This document shows positions 57,159 through 64,000 of a stretch of DNA of 64,000 nucleotides, one piece after another. The stretch's first letter is position 1. Every line of letters starts with the position of its first letter. The notes under the pieces were generated by a model. It was not told the origin of the DNA. It searched no databases and saw nothing but the letters and a program-made list of their open reading frames with translations. This DNA is from Bordetella parapertussis (lineage in GTDB: Bacteria; Pseudomonadota; Gammaproteobacteria; Burkholderiales; SG8-41): contig CAMDRT010000018.1 in NCBI GenBank assembly GCA_945906815.1, positions 20,919-84,918 on the forward strand, given 5' to 3'. The position numbers were made by a program, and so were the translations under genes.

Positions 57159-57830
57159 TTAAAGTGTCTTGTGCTCAAGCAAGTAGCCGCGGCCGTAATG
57201 CGTGCGCACTTCCAAACCTGAAAGCGCAATTTTTTTCCGCACGCGATGAATATAAACTTCAATCGCGTTGTGACTGACTTCCTTGTCGTAGTTGTAGAGT
57301 TGTTCGACCAATTGCTCTTTGCTCACAATGCGCCCGAAGCGCCGCAGCAACACCTCAAGCACGCGGGCCTCGTGCATCGACAGTTGCAGCGGTTTACCCG
57401 TAACACTGGCGACACGCCCCACGGTATCAAAACTCAATTCGCCGTACTGCAGGGTGGGTGCCGCAACCCCTGCGCCACGCCGTAGCAAGGCACGCACGCG
57501 TGCCTGTAACTCGGAAAGACTGAACGGTTTGACCAGATAATCATCCGCGCCCAGATCAAGTCCTGTAACTTTTTCTTCGGGTTGTTCGCGGCCCGACAAA
57601 ATCAGCACCGGCAGAGTTGCATTACGCTTGCGTAAGCGGCGCAGCACTTCAAAGCCGTCGAGCCTGGGCAATCCCAAGTCGAGTATCAACAAGCCGAAAC
57701 CGTCGCTTTTCAGCGCCTCATCTGCAGCGAGGCCATGCGCGACGTGATCCACCGCATAACCCGCTTGGGTCAGCGCAAAACGCAACGCCTCTGACAGCGC
57801 CGCATCATCCTCCGCAATCAGAATCCGCAC
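57159..57830 (-). CDS. OmpR-family response regulator (QseB/TctD-like)
   Basis: A 223-residue two-domain regulator. The receiver has IAEDDAALSEAL, Asp51 in LLILDLGLPRLDG and YLVKPFSLSEL. The winged helix DNA-binding domain has SMHEARVLEVLLRRFGRIV and YIHRVRKKI. It runs opposite to the acetate genes and is divergent from the DUF4212/symporter operon, which it might control. No kinase is adjacent on its strand. Confidence 0.92.
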   Translation of the reverse strand: MRILIAEDDAALSEALRFALTQAGYAVDHVAHGLAADEALKSDGFGLLILDLGLPRLDGFEVLRRLRKRNATLPVLILSGREQPEEKVTGLDLGADDYLVKPFSLSELQARVRALLRRGAGVAAPTLQYGELSFDTVGRVASVTGKPLQLSMHEARVLEVLLRRFGRIVSKEQLVEQLYNYDKEVSHNAIEVYIHRVRKKIALSGLEVRTHYGRGYLLEHKTL

Positions 57831-58084
57831 CCGGCTCCCCCTACAATATTGCTGTAATAATGTTGCGTTGCAGTAAAACGGTATCGAAAGAATTTATGTA
57901 ACTTATTGTTTTAACGAATGTTTAAAGTAACATCCTAGCGCCACAAAATTCATTTCGGCGTCCTACAGGTTCAGGATTTTGTAAGTTACTTTGATTAGCA
58001 TTACGGAGTCAAAGACCATCAACAACAATACCTTAACAGGTCTTTGGTTTGTAGTTGCCGCATTATTCAACCAAGGGGGGTTTC
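57831..58084. promoter_or_regulatory. Promoter region between the OmpR-type regulator and the DUF4212/symporter operon
   Basis: About 250 bp, AT-rich in the left two thirds. CAAAGACC (58010-58017) and GGTCTTTG (58039-58046) form a perfect 8-base inverted repeat around a 21-base AT-rich loop, about 40 bases before the GTG start. GTAAC/GTTAC-type repeats lie near 57898-57985. These could be operator sites for the divergent regulator or an mRNA leader structure. An AAGGGGGG ribosome site precedes GTG 58085. Confidence 0.5.
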
Positions 58085-58351
58085 GTGGAACTGACCGATA
58101 GACATAAGGAATACTGGCGTAAGAATCTCGTCATCACGGCGCTACTGCTCGCCGTATGGTTTGTTGTCACCTTCATCGAAGCATGGTATGCGCGCGATCT
58201 GAATACCATGACGTTCTTCGGCTTTCCGCTGGGGTTCTACATGTCGGCGCAGGGTTCGCTTGCCATCTACGTCATCATTATCGGCATCTATGCCTGGCTG
58301 ATGAGAAAACTTGATCTGGAATACAACGTGGATGAAGGAGATCTCGAATGA
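58085..58351 (+). CDS. DUF4212 small membrane subunit of an acetate symporter
   Basis: An 88-residue protein with two membrane helices (NLVITALLLAVWFVVTFIEAW split by a short loop; SLAIYVIIIGIYAWLM) and the DUF4212 opening ELTDRHKEYWRKN. Its end LEYNVDEGDLE overlaps the symporter start by ATGA. DUF4212 proteins accompany VC_2705-type sodium/substrate symporters as a small partner. The start is GTG 58085, placed just after AAGGGGGG. Confidence 0.88.
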   Translation: MELTDRHKEYWRKNLVITALLLAVWFVVTFIEAWYARDLNTMTFFGFPLGFYMSAQGSLAIYVIIIGIYAWLMRKLDLEYNVDEGDLE

Positions 58352-60420
58352 GCACCAACGTCCTTTCGCACAGCGCATTCAACAGCCAACTGAAGAAGTA
58401 CTACAGCTTCTACACCGGCGGTTTCCTCATATTCCTGTTCGCGCTCGCAGCAGCCGAGCAGTTGGGGATGTCGCGGCAGTGGATCGGCTACTGGTTCCTG
58501 TTCGCGACCATCGGCCTGTATGCCGGCATCGGCATCATGAGCCGTACCTCGGATGTATCGGAGTACTACGTCGCCGGCCGCCGTGTGCCGGCGTTCTTCA
58601 ACGGCATGGCAACTGGTGCCGACTGGATGAGCGCGGCCTCCTTTATTGGTATGGCCGGAACGCTGTTCCTCAGTGGCTATGACGGTCTTGCCTGGGTCAT
58701 GGGCTGGACCGGTGGCTACTGCCTCGTCGCGCTGTTCCTCGCACCCTACTTGCGCAAATTCGGGCAGTTTACTATTCCCGACTTTCTCGCCGAACGTTAC
58801 GGCGGCAACATCGTGCGCACTATCGGCATCTTGTCCGCGATCACCTGCTCGTTCGTTTATGTCGTTGCGCAAATCTACGGCGTCGGTCTTATTACCAGCC
58901 GCTTTACCGGCCTCGAATTTGGTGTAGGCGTGTTCGTCGGTCTTGCCGGGATACTGGTGTGTTCGATGCTCGGCGGCATGAGAGCGGTAACCTGGACGCA
59001 GGTCGCGCAGTACATCATTTTGATCATCGCGTACCTGACGCCTGTAGTGTGGCTGGGCATGAAACACACCGGCATACCCGTGCCGCAACTTGCTTACGGC
59101 TATACGCTGCAAAAAGTCGGCGATCTGGAGAAAAAGATTACTGCGGATCCGAAGGAGCAGGAGGTGCGCAAGATTTTCGCTAATCGTGCCGCAGCCGGCA
59201 CGGCGTCCCTGAAGGAACCGGATAAGGCCTTCGCGGAAGGCAAGGCGAAGGTCGACGCAAATCTGGCCGACCTGAAGGCGGCAAACGCGCCGGCCGAGCA
59301 GATTGCCGCTGCCGAAAAAGCCGTGGCTGCCTATCCCAAGGATGTGAAAGCTGCGACGACCCAGTGGAACCGCGAGAAGGGGCTTGCCGCGCGCGCCAAC
59401 CCGCCCCGGCCGCACGCCGAGGCGTTCGTCGGCAAGGACGAGAAGGCGCGCGACCTTGCACGGCTGAATTTCATCGGCATCGTGTTCTGCATGATGTTCG
59501 GTACTGCCGCTCTACCGCATATCCTGATGCGCTACTACACTACGCCCAGCGTGCAGCAGGCGCGGGTGTCGGTGTTCTGGTCGCTGTTTTTTATTTTCCT
59601 GCTCTACTTCACCGCGCCCTGTCTGGCGGTGCTCGCCAAGTACGACATGTACTCGAACCTGGTGGGCAGTTCGTTCGCCTCGCTACCGGCGTGGGCTGCG
59701 GCATGGGCCAAGGTGGACCCAGGGCTGCTGAACATTACCGACATCAACAAGGACGGCATCGTGCAGTGGGCCGAAGTGGTGATTGGCGGCGACCTCATCG
59801 TACTGGCGACGCCTGAAATCGCGGGCCTGCCCTACGTGGTGTCGGGGCTGGTAGCTGCCGGCGGCCTGGCGGCGGCGCTCTCCACCGCGGATGGCTTGCT
59901 GCTGACTATCGCCAATGCGCTGTCGCATGATCTCTACTACAAGATGATAGACCCCAGCGCCTCCACCACGAAGCGCGTAACGATCTCCAAGGTCTTGCTG
60001 GTAGTGGTTGCTATCATTGCTGCTTACGTGACCTCGCTCAAGCCGGGAGACATCCTGTTCCTGGTCGGCGCGGCATTCTCGCTCGCGGCATCCGCGTTCT
60101 TCCCACCATTGGTGCTGGGCATATTCTGGAAGCGCGCCAACAAATGGGGGGCCATCGTCGGCATGGTCGCGGGGTTGAGCGTCTGCATATACTATATGAT
60201 GCGAACCTATCCGTTCTTCACCAACATGGGCGTGCCGAAAATGGACCTGTGGTTCGGCCTGAACCCGGTCTCCGCGGGTATGTTCGGCCTGCCCGTGGGA
60301 TTGCTCACCATCATCATCGTCAGCCTGCTCACCGCCCCGCCATCCAAGGAAGTGCAGGAACTGGTCGAGCATGTTCGCTATCCGCATCTGAAAGGGGATA
60401 TCGATACGCAGGCGGCCTGA
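58348..60420 (+). CDS. Cation/acetate symporter, VC_2705-type
   Basis: A 690-residue sodium:solute symporter of the ActP-related VC_2705 subfamily. Membrane core features: SDVSEYYVAGRRVPAFFNGM, MATGADWMSAASFIGMAG, FMMFGTAALPHILMRYYT-like segment and LAAALSTADGLLLTIANALS. Between helices there is a long Ala/Lys-rich hydrophilic insertion (residues about 260-370). An EF-hand-like loop, DINKDGIVQWAE (Asp465-Glu476), lies outside the core helices. It probably imports acetate or a related acid for Acs. A strong terminator hairpin follows. Confidence 0.9.
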   Translation: MSTNVLSHSAFNSQLKKYYSFYTGGFLIFLFALAAAEQLGMSRQWIGYWFLFATIGLYAGIGIMSRTSDVSEYYVAGRRVPAFFNGMATGADWMSAASFIGMAGTLFLSGYDGLAWVMGWTGGYCLVALFLAPYLRKFGQFTIPDFLAERYGGNIVRTIGILSAITCSFVYVVAQIYGVGLITSRFTGLEFGVGVFVGLAGILVCSMLGGMRAVTWTQVAQYIILIIAYLTPVVWLGMKHTGIPVPQLAYGYTLQKVGDLEKKITADPKEQEVRKIFANRAAAGTASLKEPDKAFAEGKAKVDANLADLKAANAPAEQIAAAEKAVAAYPKDVKAATTQWNREKGLAARANPPRPHAEAFVGKDEKARDLARLNFIGIVFCMMFGTAALPHILMRYYTTPSVQQARVSVFWSLFFIFLLYFTAPCLAVLAKYDMYSNLVGSSFASLPAWAAAWAKVDPGLLNITDINKDGIVQWAEVVIGGDLIVLATPEIAGLPYVVSGLVAAGGLAAALSTADGLLLTIANALSHDLYYKMIDPSASTTKRVTISKVLLVVVAIIAAYVTSLKPGDILFLVGAAFSLAASAFFPPLVLGIFWKRANKWGAIVGMVAGLSVCIYYMMRTYPFFTNMGVPKMDLWFGLNPVSAGMFGLPVGLLTIIIVSLLTAPPSKEVQELVEHVRYPHLKGDIDTQAA

Positions 60421-60440
60421 ACCGTCGTAGCAGCGTGACC

Positions 60441-60463
60441 AAGGCCCGCCTCGAGCGGGCCTT
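60441..60463 (+). terminator. Rho-independent terminator after the symporter gene
   Basis: AAGGCCCGC and GCGGGCCTT form a perfect 9-bp stem with a CTCGA loop, followed by GTGTTTGTGT. It lies 20 bases after the symporter stop and should end the acetate operon transcript. Confidence 0.8.
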
Positions 60464-60510
60464 GTGTTTGTGTGGTCCGCAGTACTTTTTATTGCATGGA
60501 GAATGATGAA

Positions 60511-60852
60511 ATGCGTAGCAGCCGCAATTGGATTTTCAGCTTCACAAGGGTGTTGGTGCTCGCCGCCGTGGCCGGCTTGATACTCGCCGGCTGCGGCAAA
60601 GGGAGCGAAGGAGGATATCAGCGCGGGCTGTTTTCCGGCTACGTGCAGGACAAGACCGAAGAAGAAGTCACCGGCAAGGTCGGCAAGCCCGATGTCGTCG
60701 ATAGCGCCACCCCCAACACGCCCAAGTGGATTTACAAACGCAAGACGTTCGACCCCGACAATCAGAACCAAGTCGACAGCGAGACCATCCTGATCTTCCA
60801 GAAAGATCCGGCGAGTGGCAAGTTAAAGGTGAGCCAAGTCATCTTCAGCTAG
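60511..60852 (+). CDS. Small lipoprotein, unknown function
   Basis: A 113-residue exported lipoprotein: basic start, hydrophobic VLVLAAVAGLILAG and a lipobox ending in cysteine (LILAGCGKG). The mature part (YVQDKTEEEVTGKVGKP, IYKRKTFDPDNQNQVDSE) resembles SmpA/OmlA-type small lipoproteins, but the match is loose. The ATG at 60511 has GGAG nine bases upstream; ATG 60496 would lengthen the start. Confidence 0.7.
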   Translation: MRSSRNWIFSFTRVLVLAAVAGLILAGCGKGSEGGYQRGLFSGYVQDKTEEEVTGKVGKPDVVDSATPNTPKWIYKRKTFDPDNQNQVDSETILIFQKDPASGKLKVSQVIFS

Positions 60853-60873
60853 CCCTGCTTCGTAGCTCAGCGC

Positions 60874-61464
60874 TCACACCGCCAGATCCTTGACCAGATG
60901 CGCCATATCGGTCGCGCCGGTATCGCGGATCAATTGCCGCGCCATCACCGGATCAAAGCGGTTCAGGTGCAGGATCACCTCGCGTACGCGCCCCGCATTG
61001 CCTGCATGGTGGCAGGCCATGCCCAGTTGCAGCCACACCGGCGCGCCCATCGGCTGCAACTCCGCCGCCTTGCCGAAGGCATCCACAGCATCGGCATGCC
61101 GGCCCAGCGCCGCATAGGCCATGCCCATGCCATACCACGCACGGTCGAGTGCAGGATGGCGCCTGACCGCTTCGGAGAAGGCTTCGATGGCCTGCGCATG
61201 CCGGCCCAGCTTGTCGCGTGCATATCCCAGGTTAAAATGCGTGTGCGCATCGTCCGGCTCCAACTGCAAAGCCTCGCTGAAAATTCGCGCTGCCTCATCA
61301 AAGCGCGCTTGCGACGCGTGTATGAACGCCATATGCCTGAGCGCTTTGGCAGAGCGCGCACCACGCGCAAGCAATATGCGATAGGCTTCCAGCGCCTTGT
61401 GCGGCTGCTTGAGACTTTGCCAGAACCGGGCCAGGCAGTAGTAGCGCCATTGTTCGAAATTCAT
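60874..61464 (-). CDS. TPR-repeat protein
   Basis: A 196-residue protein of four to five tetratricopeptide-type repeats, for example FDEAARIFSEALQLEPDDAH, AHFNLGYARDKLGRHAQAIEAF (partly shown) and AWYGMGMAYAALGRHADAV. No signal peptide or catalytic domain is seen. It is probably a binding scaffold. It is divergent from a small membrane protein gene. Confidence 0.8.
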   Translation of the reverse strand: MNFEQWRYYCLARFWQSLKQPHKALEAYRILLARGARSAKALRHMAFIHASQARFDEAARIFSEALQLEPDDAHTHFNLGYARDKLGRHAQAIEAFSEAVRRHPALDRAWYGMGMAYAALGRHADAVDAFGKAAELQPMGAPVWLQLGMACHHAGNAGRVREVILHLNRFDPVMARQLIRDTGATDMAHLVKDLAV

Positions 61465-61494
61465 AGTGCACCTTGCATATAGTGAGTAACCGCA

Positions 61495-61776
61495 ATGTAT
61501 CAGACTGTAGTCATATTAAAAGCCCTCGTTGAAATTGCCGGCCTCGCCCTGCTCGGGCAAGGGCTGCTGGTGATACTGGCCGGGCAGCAAAGACATCAGA
61601 ACATGTTCTACACCGCGCTGAAAGTCATCACCTCGCCCGTGTTCAAAGTGACCCGCTTCATCGCTCCGCGCTTCATCGTCGACCAGCACATCGGGTTTTT
61701 GGCATTTTTTATCCTAATGGTGCTCTGGTTTGCACTCACCATCGCCAAGATCAGGATGGTGCTCGGCACCACATAA
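61495..61776 (+). CDS. Small membrane protein, YggT-like layout
   Basis: A 93-residue protein with two hydrophobic segments (IAGLALLGQGLLVILAG and GFLAFFILMVLWFALTIA) flanking a basic stretch, SPVFKVTRFIAPRF. This layout recalls half of a YggT protein, but similarity is weak. The function is unknown. Confidence 0.55.
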   Translation: MYQTVVILKALVEIAGLALLGQGLLVILAGQQRHQNMFYTALKVITSPVFKVTRFIAPRFIVDQHIGFLAFFILMVLWFALTIAKIRMVLGTT

Positions 61777-61868
61777 CGGCTAGGCGCTGCACCGCAGTGC
61801 TTTGACAGCCGCCAGCCCTGCCATGAGCGCTTGCGCGAGGGCCGCAAGTCAAGGTGCCTTTTATCGCG

Positions 61869-61874
61869 TAAAAT
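61869..61874 (+). promoter_or_regulatory. Candidate -10 box of the tRNA-Ser gene
   Basis: TAAAAT lies ten bases before the first base of the tRNA, the normal distance for a -10 box whose transcript starts close to the mature end. No good -35 hexamer is seen about 17 bases upstream. Confidence 0.4.
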
Positions 61875-61884
61875 CCGGCCTTCC

Positions 61885-61976
61885 GGAGAGATGGATGAGT
61901 GGTTTAAGTCGCACGCCTGGAAAGCGTGTGTACGATGAAAGTCGTACCGTGGGTTCGAATCCCACTCTCTCCGCCA
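61885..61976 (+). tRNA. tRNA-Ser (anticodon GGA), CCA encoded
   Basis: A 7-bp acceptor stem (GGAGAGA with TCTCTCC), discriminator G and encoded CCA. The anticodon loop CTGGAAA has anticodon GGA at 61919-61921. A long variable arm (GTACGA/TCGTAC stem) marks it as a class II serine tRNA, and the T arm has GGTTCGAATCC. It reads UCC/UCU codons. Serine tRNA ends are common integration sites; no second copy of its 3' end was found in the window. Confidence 0.97.
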
Positions 61977-62012
61977 GCACCAACACCTCAAACCCGCTCA
62001 AGCGGCGTTGAA

Positions 62013-62031
62013 GCCCCGCTTCCTGTGGGGC
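62013..62031 (+). terminator. Weak hairpin after tRNA-Ser
   Basis: GCCCCGC and GTGGGGC can pair over seven positions (one G-U) around TTCCT. No T-tract follows, so it is only a possible processing or termination structure. The remaining intergenic DNA up to 62265 shows nothing else recognisable. Confidence 0.3.
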
Positions 62032-62265
62032 GTAGCGCCAAAAGCTCCTGACTGCGGCTGCAGCATTTCCCCGCAAAAACCGTCTCAAACCCCGTTTATC
62101 TCAAAACCTCCTGACTTTTTCGGGCTTGGTACGGCGGCGTGGGTTTTCAGGTTTCGGCAAAAAGGGCTGTGAACCTTGGCGAACGGAAGTTAGTGGTGCG
62201 GTAGGGTTTGGGGGGCAGTTACTCTGCTCGCCAGCTTTACACGCCGCCTGGTTGGCCCATCGCAA

Positions 62266-63666
62266 TTACCGCCTCCCTACAGCACCCAAGTAAGGCAAAC
62301 CATTCTTTCGAATATCGGTCCGCATGTCATCAGTTATACATAGCGCGGTGACGTTCTCTAAGACCGGAGTCTCCTTCGATCTGCGAAACACCTCGGCCAG
62401 ATACCGATTGGAGAATACTTCTCCTACAAATTGTCCAGAGTCCAGATTCAAGACCCGCCATTTTTCGGTGCCAGCCACCTTCCGCACGCCGAAGTGGCGA
62501 CTCAACGTCGGAAACTGGGCTGCGCTCAACTGCAGTCCCCATGACTTGGCAAGTTTCTCAACTGCTGCTGGGACGATGCGGTCATAGAAAATTTTCAATC
62601 CGGCGGCGTTCGCCCAAGGGAAACGCTCAGCATGCAGCTTACCCGGCAACCAGGTAATTCCAGCAAATCCCTGATGCGCGGCAAGTAGCAACATCATTCT
62701 CAGTGCTGCCTCCAGCCAATGGTTCCGGTAGGGGTTAAAGGGCGGCGGATCCATGTCATCGTCCCACTCGATAAGGTCGATGTTTTCGTCGTCCACCGGA
62801 TGTCGCTCTCTCGCCTTCTGAATAACTTCGCGCAGCGTCTGATTCCAGTCACTCTGGATTTCTTCGAGAACGAGCAAGCGCTCTCCATTGGGAGTGGTGC
62901 GCTCGGTGGTCCGGACATGGGCAACGATATTGGGAAGATCGAAATGCGGTCCCCAATACTCTACTAAAAGATTGGGCGCCGTAATGAGCCATTCAGTGTA
63001 ATGCTCGCCTCCGGGAAGCACATAGCCCGGGAACCGGTTGACGCTCCTGCTTTGACCGACGAAACCTTCTGTTGCAAGGCGCCGCGCCATGCGTTCCACC
63101 AGCGTCCGCCCATACGCCATTGCCTCTTGAGGGCTGAAAAAGTCGCGCGCCACCGCATGCGGCGCCATTTTCTTTCTGCCACGCGGAACGGAAAGTGACC
63201 AGTAGCTATGTTGGCCAAATAGTCCGGGTTCGAATTCGGTATGCAGCCAGATACAAAGCCCAAAGGTACGATCCCGGTAATGCAACAGCCGCGCTTCGCG
63301 TCGTCCGCGCCGAGCCCAGTTGGGCAATACTTCGGTCGGTCGCTGTTGTTTTTCATAGAAGACGCGCGGCACATACTCATCGGTGGTGTGACGCTGAAGA
63401 ACAAGGTCGCAAGGTGGTTTGGAAGCGAGAAGAGCAAGTAATTCATCGAGATGCAGCAGATGTGCGGCGCGTTCCTCCAGCATCGGAATGATACTTGACC
63501 ACTCGATCTCGACCGCACTGACACCTTTTTTTTGCAGATTGCGAATGGTGCCAATCCATTGCTCCGGTGTGCCCTTGGCCTGCCCACTGCTGGCAAGGTG
63601 ACGCTGAAGAGCTGACCATAACTTGAGCGGTGAAAGCTCGTATTGCTCCGACCTTTGCGTTGGCAT
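62266..63666 (-). CDS. Phage-type protein of unknown function (polyvalent-protein-associated domain pattern)
   Basis: A 466-residue soluble protein. GTPEQWIGTIRNLQKKGVSA and VEIEWSSIIPMLEE near the start, then YTEWLITAP, GPHFDLPNIVAHVRTT, LVLEEIQSDWNQTL and a WLEAALRMMLLLAAHQGFAG / FYDRIVPAAVEKLAK tail. This order recalls segments found in large multi-domain virion or polyvalent proteins of tailed phages, where EEIQSDW is a recurring block. Here it stands alone. Catalytic residues cannot be assigned. It lies between tRNA-Ser and the CRISPR array, which suggests integrated foreign DNA. The function is unknown. Confidence 0.6.
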   Translation of the reverse strand: MPTQRSEQYELSPLKLWSALQRHLASSGQAKGTPEQWIGTIRNLQKKGVSAVEIEWSSIIPMLEERAAHLLHLDELLALLASKPPCDLVLQRHTTDEYVPRVFYEKQQRPTEVLPNWARRGRREARLLHYRDRTFGLCIWLHTEFEPGLFGQHSYWSLSVPRGRKKMAPHAVARDFFSPQEAMAYGRTLVERMARRLATEGFVGQSRSVNRFPGYVLPGGEHYTEWLITAPNLLVEYWGPHFDLPNIVAHVRTTERTTPNGERLLVLEEIQSDWNQTLREVIQKARERHPVDDENIDLIEWDDDMDPPPFNPYRNHWLEAALRMMLLLAAHQGFAGITWLPGKLHAERFPWANAAGLKIFYDRIVPAAVEKLAKSWGLQLSAAQFPTLSRHFGVRKVAGTEKWRVLNLDSGQFVGEVFSNRYLAEVFRRSKETPVLENVTALCITDDMRTDIRKNGLPYLGAVGRR

Positions 63667-63788
63667 GATGTTAAATCTTAAACCGAGAGACGAGTGGGCT
63701 AATCATAAAATCACTGGATAAATCCTCTGGAGACTCTCCTAAAATGGGAACAATAATTTTTCTTGCCATTGCCGGTTGGGTGGTCTAT

Positions 63789-63824
63789 CTCACAATCCGC
63801 GCCCACCCTATTGGGTGGGCGATG
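63789..63824. repeat. CRISPR-repeat-like hairpin (degenerate)
   Basis: Aligned without gaps to the CRISPR repeat it matches 22 of 36 bases, including CAATCCGCGCCC and GGGCGA. Its 9-bp stem (CGCCCACCC / GGGTGGGCG, loop TATT) is perfect although three stem pairs differ from the CRISPR stem, each changed on both sides. It may be a decayed terminal repeat or an unrelated REP-like hairpin. Confidence 0.45.
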
Positions 63825-63827
63825 CAT

Positions 63828-63857
63828 AACCTAACCTAACCTAACCTAACCTAACCT
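63828..63857. repeat. AACCT pentamer repeat (six copies)
   Basis: Six exact AACCT units run directly between the CRISPR-like hairpin and the first full CRISPR repeat, filling most of the 50-base space there. Unlike a spacer, it is a pure simple-sequence repeat. Confidence 0.9.
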
Positions 63858-63874
63858 AAAGGACAATAGATTAT

Positions 63875-64000
63875 GTTTCAATCCGCGCCCGTCATCGCTG
63901 ACGGGCGAACTGTCAGACGCCGTTGCTACTTGCTCAACGGTTTGGTTTCAATCCGCGCCCGTCATCGCTGACGGGCGAACCGCGCTGCACCGCGAAGCCC
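63875..64000. CRISPR. CRISPR array, left end (two repeats, cut by window edge)
   Basis: Two identical 36-base repeats (63875-63910 and 63945-63980) separated by one 34-base spacer; a second spacer begins at 63981 and is cut off. The repeat starts GTTTCAATCCGCGCC and contains a 9-bp palindrome (CGCCCGTCA / TGACGGGCG, loop TCGC). Read on the minus strand it ends GGATTGAAAC, the usual 3' end of type I-C, I-D and type III repeats. The array is therefore probably transcribed leftward from a leader outside the window, and this is its old, distal end. No cas genes lie in the window. Confidence 0.9.

Noticed and set aside
62266..63666. A cas or CRISPR-associated function for the last gene
   Set aside because: No Cas motif is visible; the pattern fits phage-type proteins better.
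63828..63857. Telomere-like meaning of the CCTAA (TTAGG) repeat
   Set aside because: Only six copies in the interior of bacterial sequence, followed by CRISPR repeats; nothing suggests a linear end.
61885..64000. An integrated island bounded by a copy of the tRNA-Ser 3' end
   Set aside because: No second copy of the tRNA end and no integrase were found within the window, so an attachment site cannot be claimed.

Overview
The window looks like chromosomal DNA of a moderately GC-rich Gram-negative bacterium, most likely a betaproteobacterium. Supporting signs are a Bug/TctC-type solute-binding protein, the alaC-hom-thrC order, a DUF349 protein, a VC_2705-type acetate symporter with DUF4212, and a PrpF-family isomerase. 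The gene set suggests a facultative or anaerobic respirer that oxidises formate, acetate and aromatic or dicarboxylic acids. No rRNA is present. There is one tRNA (Ser-GGA), and the left end of a CRISPR array is cut by the window edge.

Left part (1-14.7 kb): moeA is divergent from one long rightward run of genes. This starts with a respiratory formate dehydrogenase (fdnGHI) whose catalytic subunit is read through an in-frame UGA as selenocysteine. It is followed by fdhE, a lipoyl-carrier (GcvH-like) gene, a DsrE-like gene, the tungstate transporter genes tupB and tupC, then tupA and a phosphonate-type ABC transporter (phnDEC). The tup set is split by an intruder: an intact AlbA_2/ATPase-like gene plus a deletion scar in which the 5' end of a type I restriction gene (hsdR) is joined to the 3' end of a YgjP-type metallopeptidase gene. 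The intact parts form a supply line for a Mo/W-bisMGD selenoenzyme: metal uptake, cofactor completion, chaperone and possibly sulfur or selenium delivery.

Middle part (14.7-38.3 kb): a leftward beta-oxidation cluster (3-hydroxyacyl-CoA dehydrogenase, thiolase, glutaryl-CoA dehydrogenase) fits the lower pathway of aromatic or dicarboxylate degradation. Then come housekeeping and unlinked genes (ribosome GTPase, DUF349 protein, amidase, quinone oxidoreductase, VOC protein, PrpF, FMN glutamate-synthase-like protein, nadC). Between 29.8 and 36.8 kb lies a catabolic-looking cluster: two luciferase-like monooxygenases, a TctC-type binding protein, an ACMSD-like amidohydrolase, a Rid-family protein, another binding protein and a maleylacetate-reductase-like dehydrogenase.

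Right part (38.3-61.8 kb): a MITE-like nested inverted-repeat element separates a TPR gene from thrC. The threonine branch (alaC-hom-thrC) is followed by a deacetylase-family gene and a MoxR-DUF58-transglutaminase set containing a 93-bp palindrome built of 7-base repeats. Then comes an acetate locus: acs, an SLC5-transporter/histidine-kinase fusion, a single-domain response regulator, a degenerate kinase fused to a DnaQ-like exonuclease, a CBS/DUF294 protein, an OmpR-type regulator, and the DUF4212/acetate symporter pair. The symporter contains an EF-hand-like loop.

Right edge (61.8-64 kb): tRNA-Ser, a phage-type protein of unknown function, a hairpin resembling the CRISPR repeat with paired stem changes, six AACCT repeats, and two CRISPR repeats. 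No cas genes are visible.
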